10,409 bases of DNA. Origin: an uncultured Prevotellaceae bacterium (GTDB lineage: Bacteria; Bacteroidota; Bacteroidia; Bacteroidales; Bacteroidaceae). Shown here piece after piece: positions 5,108-10,409 of this stretch; the first letter of the stretch is position 1, and each line of letters starts with the position of its first letter. The position numbers and the translations under genes are program-made. Location of the stretch: the NCBI GenBank assembly GCA_946624335.1, contig CAMOSA010000083.1:1-10409 (forward strand). Direction: 5' to 3'. The notes below the pieces were generated by a model. The model had not been told where the DNA came from. It ran no database searches and worked only from the letters and a program-made list of their open reading frames with translations.

Positions 5108-7974
5108 TCGTCGAAGAGGTTAAACTGTCCGGTGAGGGGGTCGATGCTGCCGGGGGCGGCTCCCGAGACGGAAGCCGAGCTCCCCACTCCGCTCCCCACA
5201 GACCCCCTCTCCGCTCCCCCTGAAGGAACAGACCCCCTCTCCGCTCCCCCTTCTGGGGAGGACGGTATGTTTTGCATTTGGCCTTCTCGTCTTGACAGGT
5301 GACCGTCCTCCCCAGAAGGGGGAGCGGAGAGGGGGTCTGTGGGGTCTGTGGGGTCTGTGGCCGTCAGTGGCTCCAGAATTTCGATGGTGGCGATGGCCAG
5401 CGTCGTGATGCGCTTGCCTTTGGCCTTGAAGCTCTTCTGTCCGATGAATTGTTCGGCGTCGATGTCGAGCGGGTCGCGGAAATCGTCGGGGGCGGCGTAG
5501 TGCACGAGGAAGTGGGGGAAGGGCTCGTCGCTGAGGACGAGCAGGCAGCTCTGCTGTGCCTTCATGGCTGCTGCGAGTGTGGCGGCGACGTCGACGCTCT
5601 GTCCGACGTCGGCGCGCAGCGGCAGCCCGACAGGCGAGATGGTGTGCTCGCCGAGGAAGTTCTGGTGGCGTGGCGTGGCCTCGAGGGTGAAGCGTTTGAG
5701 GTAGGGGTAGCCCTGCTCGGCGTCGTAGAGGGCGGCGGTCCACACTTTCTGCGGGTCGTACTTCTCGATGCGCACGATGTTCTGCTCGTAGTGGTTGTTG
5801 AGGTCGAAGTTGGTGGTGTAGAACTCGCCGTTGTCGAGGACGACGAGGATGACGTCGTCGCTGAGGAACTCGCCGAGGTACTGGCCATGGTCATCGTAGT
5901 TGAGGCGGTGGACGTCCCAGTCGAACCATACCTTGCGGCCGCCGAGCGTCGAGCTGCCATGGCTCTTGAGGCCTATGCGCTCCACGTCGAGCTTGGTGAG
6001 CAGGTTGCCCATGGAGGCGCGGCCCTTGATCATGATCAGGCTGAAGTCCTTGTCGAAGAAGGCGCGCTTGATCTTGGGGTTCGGCTTGAGGGTGACCTTG
6101 ATGACTTCGGCCTCGCCGTTGGGGTTGGCGGTGAAGTAGGCTACGCGGCTGCCGGGCTTGCCCTGCGTGAGGTCGTACTCGCGGTCGCGGGTGATGCTGG
6201 TGACGTTGAAGCGCTTGATGTAGAAGGCGCCGTCGCGCCCGTCGCGGTAGACGCAGTTGTAGATGGTGCGCGTATCGCCTTTCTTGAAGATGGCGACGTG
6301 GATGATTTGGCATTTGCGTTTCTCGGCACGGCTGCGCTCGGTCTCGCCGACGAAGACTTTCTCGCCGATGCGTATGACCTTGTAGGTGCCGTCCTTGTAG
6401 AAGAGGATGACGTCGTCGATGTCGGAACAGTTGCAGACGTACTCGTCTTTCTTCAGGCTGGTGCCGATGAAGCCTTCCTCGCGGTTGATGTAGAGTTTCT
6501 GGTTGGCCTCGACGACCTTCGAGGCTTCGATGCTGTCGAAGTTGCGTATCTCGGTGAGGCGCGGGTGGTCTTTGCCGTATTTCTCCTGGATGAAGCGGAA
6601 CCAGTTGGCCGTCACCTCGATCATGTTGGACAGGTCGCGGTCGATCTCGGCCACCTCGTCTTTCATGCGGGCGATGGCTTCGTCGGCCTTGTCCTTGTTG
6701 AACTTGGCGATGCGTTGCATCTTGATCTCGAGCAGGCGGAGGATGTCGTCCTTTGTCACTTCGCGCACGAACTGCGGGTAGAAGGGCGTCAGGCGCTCGT
6801 CGATGTAGTTGCAGAGTTCGTCGGTGGAGTTGGCGTTCTCGAAGGGCTTGCCTTTGTAGATGCGTTCTTCGATGAAGATGCGCTCGAGCGATGCGAAGTG
6901 TAGGGCTTCCATCAGTTCGCCCCGGCGGATGAGCAGCTCCTTGCGCAGCAGCTCCTTGGTGTTGTCGACGGAGCGCCGCAGCACCTCGCTGACGGTGAGG
7001 AAGCAGGGCTTGCGGTCGTCGATGACGCAGCAGTTGGGCGAGATGCTGACTTCACAGTCGGTGCAGGCGTAGAGGGCGTCGATGGTCTTGTCGGACGAGG
7101 CGCCGGGCATGAGATGGATGAGGATCTCGACGCCGGCGGCTGTCATGTCTTCGACCTTACGGACTTTGATCTTGCCTTTCTCGGCGGCCTTGAGTATGCT
7201 GTCGATGAACTGGCTGGGCTTCTGCGGCGAGCCTGTCGTCTTGCCGAAGGGTAGCTCGGTGATGGCCAGGGTCTTGTTGTCGCGCTTCTCGATCTTGGCA
7301 CGTACGCGTACGCTGCCTCCGCGCTGCCCGTCGTTGTACTTCGAGACGTCGATGCTGCCGCCGGTGGGGAAGTCGGGGTAGAGCTGAAAGGGTTCGTCGT
7401 GGAGGTAGGCGATGGCTGCCTCGCACAGCTCGTTCAGGTTGTGTGGCAGTATCTTTGACGACAGGCCGACGGCGATGCCCTCGGCGCCCTGTGCCAGCAG
7501 CAGCGGAAACTTCACGGGCAGCGTGATGGGCTCCTTGTTGCGCCCGTCGTAGCTGAGCTTCCATTCGGTGGTCTTCGGGTTAAAGACGACGTCGAGGGCG
7601 AATTTCGACAGGCGGGCCTCGATGTAGCGGCCGGCGGCCGCGTCGTCGCCCGTGAGGATATTACCCCAGTTGCCCTGGCAGTCGATGAGCAGTTCCTTCT
7701 GCCCCAGCTGCACCAGGGCATCCTTGATGCTGGCATCGCCGTGGGGGTGGAACTGCATCGTGTAGCCGACGATATTGGCCACTTTGTTGTAGCGCCCGTC
7801 GTCCATGCGCTTCATCGAGTGGAGGATGCGGCGCTGCACGGGCTTGAAGCCGTCGCCGATATGCGGCACGGCGCGTTCGAGAATCACGTATGAGGCATAG
7901 TCCAGGAACCAGTCCTGGTACATACGGTTTAGGTGGTGGGTGATACCATCCTGCATCACTACTTTGTCGTCCAT
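5104..7974 (-). CDS. parC: DNA topoisomerase IV subunit A (ParC-type, type IIA)
   Basis: The protein has 956 residues. It is the DNA breakage-reunion subunit that works with ParE to decatenate and relax DNA. The winged-helix region holds VPHIGDGFKPVQRRIL (36-51), HPHGDASIKDALVQLG (76-91; quinolone region) and AAAGRYIEARLS (112-123) with catalytic R116-Y117. LPVKFPLLLAQGAEGIAVG (152-170) is in the tower region. Helical coiled-coil sequence follows at about 330-480, and a beta-pinwheel C-terminal domain runs from about 500 to 866, starting EGFIGTSLKKDEYV. ParC rather than GyrA is preferred because the sequence resembles the longer Bacteroidetes 'gyrase/topoisomerase IV subunit A' proteins and lacks an obvious GyrA box (QRRGGKG). 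The last 90 residues are an unusual low-complexity tail containing a palindromic DNA repeat, then DPLTGQFNLFDE. The ATG at 7974 gives MDDKVVMQDGITHHL; its leader is short. Confidence 0.93.
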   Translation of the reverse strand: MDDKVVMQDGITHHLNRMYQDWFLDYASYVILERAVPHIGDGFKPVQRRILHSMKRMDDGRYNKVANIVGYTMQFHPHGDASIKDALVQLGQKELLIDCQGNWGNILTGDDAAAGRYIEARLSKFALDVVFNPKTTEWKLSYDGRNKEPITLPVKFPLLLAQGAEGIAVGLSSKILPHNLNELCEAAIAYLHDEPFQLYPDFPTGGSIDVSKYNDGQRGGSVRVRAKIEKRDNKTLAITELPFGKTTGSPQKPSQFIDSILKAAEKGKIKVRKVEDMTAAGVEILIHLMPGASSDKTIDALYACTDCEVSISPNCCVIDDRKPCFLTVSEVLRRSVDNTKELLRKELLIRRGELMEALHFASLERIFIEERIYKGKPFENANSTDELCNYIDERLTPFYPQFVREVTKDDILRLLEIKMQRIAKFNKDKADEAIARMKDEVAEIDRDLSNMIEVTANWFRFIQEKYGKDHPRLTEIRNFDSIEASKVVEANQKLYINREEGFIGTSLKKDEYVCNCSDIDDVILFYKDGTYKVIRIGEKVFVGETERSRAEKRKCQIIHVAIFKKGDTRTIYNCVYRDGRDGAFYIKRFNVTSITRDREYDLTQGKPGSRVAYFTANPNGEAEVIKVTLKPNPKIKRAFFDKDFSLIMIKGRASMGNLLTKLDVERIGLKSHGSSTLGGRKVWFDWDVHRLNYDDHGQYLGEFLSDDVILVVLDNGEFYTTNFDLNNHYEQNIVRIEKYDPQKVWTAALYDAEQGYPYLKRFTLEATPRHQNFLGEHTISPVGLPLRADVGQSVDVAATLAAAMKAQQSCLLVLSDEPFPHFLVHYAAPDDFRDPLDIDAEQFIGQKSFKAKGKRITTLAIATIEILEPLTATDPTDPTDPLSAPPSGEDGHLSRREGQMQNIPSSPEGGAERGSVPSGGAERGSVGSGVGSSASVSGAAPGSIDPLTGQFNLFDE
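5198..5257. repeat. 30-bp direct duplication in the parC tail
   Basis: Two adjacent 30-bp units start at 5198 and 5228 and are identical over their first 24 bases (ACAGACCCCCTCTCCGCTCC and four more). The period is a multiple of three, and on the coding strand it gives the peptide repeat GGAERGSV twice. The second unit is also the left arm of the palindrome at 5228-5340. Confidence 0.85.
5228..5340. repeat. Perfect 39-bp inverted repeat inside parC (REP/MITE-like)
   Basis: Bases 5228-5266 and 5302-5340 are exact reverse complements (39 bp, GC-rich, with CCCCCTCTCCGCTCCCCC and CTGGGGAGGAC), separated by 35 bp. On the coding strand the first arm reads TDPLSAPPSGEDG and the second, in a different phase, PSSPEGGAERGSV. 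Neither arm nor the spacer has a stop, so the element is translated as a Pro/Gly/Ser-rich linker. The arm identity indicates a recent or gene-converted insertion. No associated transposase (for example a REP-associated tyrosine transposase) is in the window. Confidence 0.9.
5332..5358. repeat. 9-bp tandem repeat, three copies, in parC
   Basis: GGGGTCTGT occurs three times head to tail (5332, 5341, 5350). On the coding strand it gives TDP-TDP-TDP. The first copy is the end of the 39-bp inverted arm, which suggests slippage expansion at the element edge. The 9-bp period preserves the frame. Confidence 0.85.
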
Positions 7975-8000
7975 AAGGTTGATTTCGTCCTATTTAGCGG

Positions 8001-8027
8001 CAAAAATACAAAAAAATCCTCAAACAA
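8001..8027 (-). promoter_or_regulatory. Candidate parC promoter
   Basis: On the minus strand, TATTTTTG (8008-8001) matches the -7 box. A TTG at 8027-8025 is 16 nt upstream, a little short of the usual spacing. Transcription would start near 7995, about 20 nt before the ATG. An alternative TAACTTTTG at about 8060-8052, with TTTG 19 nt upstream inside the tRNA terminator, is also possible. Confidence 0.4.
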
Positions 8028-8074
8028 CGATGCTGCGAGCTTATTTTTTTACAAAAGTTATGCTTGCAGGTCAC

Positions 8075-8111
8075 AAAAACAAAGCGGAGAGCACCTGAAT
8101 GCTCTCCGCTT
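8075..8111 (-). terminator. Rho-independent terminator of tRNA-Met
   Basis: AAGCGGAGAGCA (8082-8093) and TGCTCTCCGCTT (8100-8111) form a perfect 12-bp stem with a 6-nt loop. On the minus strand it is followed by TGTTTTTGTG. It begins four nucleotides after the tRNA 3' end (discriminator at 8115) and separates the tRNA from parC. Confidence 0.92.
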
Positions 8112-8114
8112 CTG

Positions 8115-8188
8115 TAGCGGGACTCGGGATTGAACCGAGGACCTCATGATTATGAATCATGCGCTCTAACCAGCTGAGCTATCCCGCC
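8115..8188 (-). tRNA. tRNA-Met (anticodon CAT), elongator type
   Basis: This is a 74-nt cloverleaf on the minus strand. The acceptor is GGCGGGA paired with TCCCGCT, and the D-arm is GCTCAGCTGGTTAGAGC. The anticodon stem CATGA/TCATG encloses loop TTCATAA (anticodon CAT), and the T-arm is CTCGG-TTCAATC-CCGAG. The discriminator is A and CCA is not encoded. It lacks the 1-72 mismatch and the three G-C anticodon-stem pairs of initiator tRNA. The anticodon stem resembles elongator tRNA-Met more than tRNA-Ile2 (lysidine-modified CAT), although tRNA-Ile2 cannot be fully excluded by eye. Confidence 0.93.
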
Positions 8189-8208
8189 TCCATTCTTGAA
8201 ATCGGCTG

Positions 8209-8239
8209 CAAAGGTACAGTATTTTTCTGTATCTCCAAA
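8209..8239 (-). promoter_or_regulatory. tRNA-Met promoter (near-ideal Bacteroidetes type)
   Basis: On the minus strand TTTG (8239-8236), a 19-nt spacer and TACCTTTG (8216-8209) match the consensus TTTG-N19-TAnnTTTG exactly. The tRNA 5' end is 21 nt downstream of the -7 box. It lies between the end of rhaD (8313) and the tRNA. Confidence 0.8.
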
Positions 8240-8312
8240 AGATTTTCGGGAAAAAGCGAGGAAAAGAGTGCATTTTTATGGTTTGAGCGCTCTCGGGCGG
8301 GCTGTCATGCTG

Positions 8313-9125
8313 CTATTTGGGCAGTCCGAAGACGTCGCTGAGCTCCTTCATCTGGGCGTCCGTCATGCCGTCGGGCTCGAAGCCCATATTCTTGGCGGCG
8401 ATATAGATGAGGGCTGCTTTGTTTAGCACATCCACTTGGTCGAATGCGCTCATGATGTCGGTATCGACGGCGAAGACACCATGCTTCTCCCACATCACCA
8501 CGTCGTAGTCATCGTCGATGGCCTGGATGGTGGCATCGGCGAGTTCTACGCTGGAGGGCAGCATGTAAGGCACCATCCCGAGTCCACGCGGACAGAACGC
8601 TTTCGTCTCTGGAATCATCGACCATAGCATTTTCGTCGCTACGTCTTTCTCCATGAAGTGCTTGTTATGGGTCAGCGCCACGAGCTCGATGGGATGCGTG
8701 TGGAGGCTGGCGCGATAGGGTGAGCCCTTGGCCAGCAGATAGTCGTGTACGGCCAGGTGCGAAGGCAGCTCGCTGGTGGGCTTCACGGGCTTGTCGGCGA
8801 TGATGACGTACGAGGCGCAGTCGTCCAGGATGCGGATCACCGAGCCGTTGTCCATCGGCCAGCGAGCCAGGTCGCGCATACGCATCTGCGTGCCTTTGCA
8901 ATAGAAGTAGCAGCCCTTCAGATGGGGCAGGGTGGTGCCGATCTGATAGACGGGGGAGATGGCAGGCAGCGCCTTGATCTCGTCGTCCACCTGTTCGGTG
9001 ACATTCACTGTGATATTGCCGCCGTTGCGCTCGGCCCATCCCTTCTGCCAGAGATAGCCGGCCACTTCGGCCACGTCGTTGACGACACGTGTCAGTGCGT
9101 CTCTGTTGTCAAGAATACTTTGCAT
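8313..9125 (-). CDS. rhaD: Rhamnulose-1-phosphate aldolase
   Basis: The 270-aa length is typical for this class II aldolase (EC 4.1.2.19), which splits L-rhamnulose 1-phosphate into dihydroxyacetone phosphate and L-lactaldehyde in the cytoplasm. Motifs line up with E. coli RhaD: KGWAERNGGN (28-37), KPTSELPSH (115-123) with the catalytic Glu at E119, HTHP with zinc ligands H142 and H144, and WEKHGVF with the third zinc ligand H215. The related fuculose aldolase (FucA) is shorter and lacks the WAERNGGN context, so RhaD is preferred. The gene follows the MFS permease by 82 bp with no promoter box in the gap, so the two are probably co-transcribed. Isomerase, kinase and regulator genes of the pathway are not in the window. 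No clear terminator was found in the 73 bp before the tRNA-Met promoter. Confidence 0.93.
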   Translation of the reverse strand: MQSILDNRDALTRVVNDVAEVAGYLWQKGWAERNGGNITVNVTEQVDDEIKALPAISPVYQIGTTLPHLKGCYFYCKGTQMRMRDLARWPMDNGSVIRILDDCASYVIIADKPVKPTSELPSHLAVHDYLLAKGSPYRASLHTHPIELVALTHNKHFMEKDVATKMLWSMIPETKAFCPRGLGMVPYMLPSSVELADATIQAIDDDYDVVMWEKHGVFAVDTDIMSAFDQVDVLNKAALIYIAAKNMGFEPDGMTDAQMKELSDVFGLPK

Positions 9126-9207
9126 AGATTATGGTTTTAAGATGAGAGTTTACTTGTTCTTTTTCTTTTCTGTATTGTTGGCGGTTGTATTGTCGTTTAG
9201 CCGTTAT

Positions 9208-10409
9208 TCAGAGGTCCTCGCCGTAACGCTCCTTCGTGATCTGTGCCAGCGACTTGCCGCGTGTGTCCGGACAACCAATCACACCGACCACGAGGGAGAT
9301 GACGAGCAGGGCGACCATGCACCAGGCAGCCAGGGTGAAGCCTTCGCCGTTCTCGCCGTAGATGTAGGTGAAGACGAGTCCCCAGGCGGCGGAGAGGCCG
9401 CGGACGATGAAGAACATCAGGCCCTGGGCACCGGCACGGAACTTGGCCGGGAAGAGCTCGCTGCCCCACAGGGCGTAGAAGACTTGCACCGAGAGGCCGC
9501 CGTTGATGCCCCAGAGGATGGAGAAGGCCCATAGACTGCCCACGCCTGTCACGCCACGGATGATGACGGCCCAGGTGGCGATAGCGGCCACGAGACCCAG
9601 GACGTAGAACAGCTTATGCGGCAGGCGGTCGATCAGGAACGAGAGGCCGAAGGTGACGACCACCACTACGAGCCATCCCACGCAACTGAGCATGTTGGCA
9701 TACTCGTTGCTCAGGCCGCCGGCCGTCTCGTAGATGTGCGGCTGGAAGAAGCCCATGACCGAGGCCACGAGGTTCCACGTCAGGTAGATGACGGCCAGGA
9801 AAGTAACGGTCTTGATGGCGGTCTTATTGGTGAAGAGGGCTTTGATGTTGTCAACGATGGAAGCGGACCCACCCCCCGGTCCCTCCCTTCTTGAAGTGTC
9901 AAGCGTTTCTTCGAGCCGAGCGGTAGGGAGGGGAGTGGTCACTTCTGACTGTGGCGATTTTACAAGATGCTCATTTGCCCCCTTTCCTTGAGAGTAATTA
10001 CTCCCCTCCCTGCAAGGGAGGGGCTGGGGGGTGGGTCTTCTAAACTCCTTACTCTCTTCCAGCTGACGTTGCAGCGTCCAGGCGATGAAAGCTACGACGA
10101 AGAGGGTGAAGAAGACAACGCGGGAGGAGAATACCTCCACGGCTGCCTGGGCGGCATCTGCTCCGATGACGGCATGAGCCAGTGATTCCACGAGCCCGTA
10201 GAGATAACCGCCGGGGGCGAACAGCATGCCGAACAGCAGGATGATCATAGGTCCGACCCCCCACGACATCTGTGAGATGCAAATATTGCGTCCGCGGTTG
10301 TTGGCCTCAGAGCTCTCGGAGATATAGGTCCACGAGGCTGGCACGCCGACGCCGACCGAGATGCCCGTGATGAGGAAACCGCACAGGAGCATCGGGAAGT
10401 TTGTGGAGA
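9208..10409 (-). CDS. MFS sugar transporter, probable L-rhamnose permease (5' truncated by window)
   Basis: The frame is open to the window edge; five whole codons (STNFP) precede the first in-window Met (10392-10390), so the true start lies beyond 10409. About 400 residues are present, covering roughly TM4 to TM12 of a 12-TM permease; the first helices are missing. Family marks include WTYISE and NNRGR in the N-terminal half, DRLPHK in the TM8-TM9 loop, GSELFPAKFRAGAQG in the TM10-TM11 loop, and CPDTRGKSL at the end, like the PETKGKSL tail of sugar porters (Pfam Sugar_tr). The neighbouring rhaD suggests L-rhamnose as substrate; this is inference, and the E. coli rhamnose carrier RhaT belongs to a different family. 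The central cytosolic loop (residues about 118-177 counting from M10392) is expanded by an in-frame palindromic repeat. Confidence 0.85.
   Translation of the reverse strand, partial: STNFPMLLCGFLITGISVGVGVPASWTYISESSEANNRGRNICISQMSWGVGPMIILLFGMLFAPGGYLYGLVESLAHAVIGADAAQAAVEVFSSRVVFFTLFVVAFIAWTLQRQLEESKEFRRPTPQPLPCREGSNYSQGKGANEHLVKSPQSEVTTPLPTARLEETLDTSRREGPGGGSASIVDNIKALFTNKTAIKTVTFLAVIYLTWNLVASVMGFFQPHIYETAGGLSNEYANMLSCVGWLVVVVVTFGLSFLIDRLPHKLFYVLGLVAAIATWAVIIRGVTGVGSLWAFSILWGINGGLSVQVFYALWGSELFPAKFRAGAQGLMFFIVRGLSAAWGLVFTYIYGENGEGFTLAAWCMVALLVISLVVGVIGCPDTRGKSLAQITKERYGEDL
9866..10038. repeat. Palindromic repeat element inside the MFS gene
   Basis: The right arm (10001-10038) contains CTCCCCTCCCTGCAAGGGAG, then GGGCTGGGGGGTGGGTCT. 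Its reverse complement reappears in the left part as GACCCACCCCCCGGTCCCTC (from 9867) and TAGGGAGGGGAGT (about 9924-9936), split by about 30 bp of unrelated sequence. About 64 bp separate the arms. On the coding strand the arms read RPTPQPLPCREGS and, split, TTPLPTARL...SRREGPGGGS. The insert adds about 58 residues in frame between TM6 and TM7. The motif PxPxPLPxREG looks familiar from Prevotella and Bacteroides proteins, which would make it an interspersed family distinct from the one in parC. Confidence 0.75.

Noticed and set aside
5299..6903. 534-codon open frame on the plus strand opposite parC
   Set aside because: It is antisense to a clear ParC, consists of Val/Asp/Glu-rich low-complexity sequence typical of GC-rich shadow frames, and shows no domain.
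8240..8312. Terminator after rhaD
   Set aside because: Only a short GAGCGCTC palindrome was found, with no following T-run.
9141..9534. Plus-strand frame starting MRVYLFFFFSVLLAVVLSFS, signal-peptide-like
   Set aside because: The hydrophobic start is the complement of an A-rich intergenic stretch, and the rest is antisense to the MFS gene with no structure of its own.

Overview
The window looks like chromosomal DNA from a fairly GC-rich member of the Bacteroidales, most likely Prevotellaceae. The evidence is Bacteroidetes-style promoter boxes (TTTG about 19-20 nt before TAnnTTTG), start codons without Shine-Dalgarno sequences, a long ParC-type topoisomerase followed by a DUF3316-like protein, a secreted endonuclease I with a Prevotella-style C-terminal tail, and a RhaD-type aldolase behind an MFS permease. 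No taxonomic search was possible, so genus is an inference. Every recognisable gene lies on the minus strand, so the transcription order is from high to low coordinates.

In transcription order: (1) 10409-8313, an L-rhamnose module: an MFS sugar porter (its N-terminus is off the window) followed by rhamnulose-1-phosphate aldolase (RhaD). (2) 8239-8075, tRNA-Met(CAT) with a very good promoter and a strong Rho-independent terminator. (3) 7974-4226, parC (topoisomerase IV / type IIA subunit A) overlapping by ATGA a DUF3316-like exported protein, closed by a terminator whose stem contains the stop codon. (4) 4186-1103, tRNA-Arg(CCT), then 21 bp later a 899-aa secreted EndA/NucM-type nuclease with no promoter of its own that I can see, then a 61-aa acidic small protein. 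(5) 1102-146, a 957-bp gene-free but repeat-rich region: two adjacent 22-bp tandem arrays, a 322-bp MITE-like element with about 105-bp inverted arms, and the promoter and structured leader of rimP. (6) 145-1, the 5' end of rimP.

The most unusual content is the repeats. Two different GC-rich palindromic families sit in frame inside unrelated proteins: one in the disordered tail of ParC (a perfect 39-bp inverted repeat plus 30-bp and 9-bp direct repeats), the other in the central loop of the permease. Both are read through as Pro/Gly-rich linkers. Beyond its insert, ParC ends in QFNLF, which matches the beta-clamp-binding pattern. In the rimP upstream region the MITE-like element and the two 22-bp arrays appear to be non-coding. 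None of this amounts to a defence or mobile system with protein genes; the case is for interspersed palindromic elements that invade both intergenic and coding DNA.
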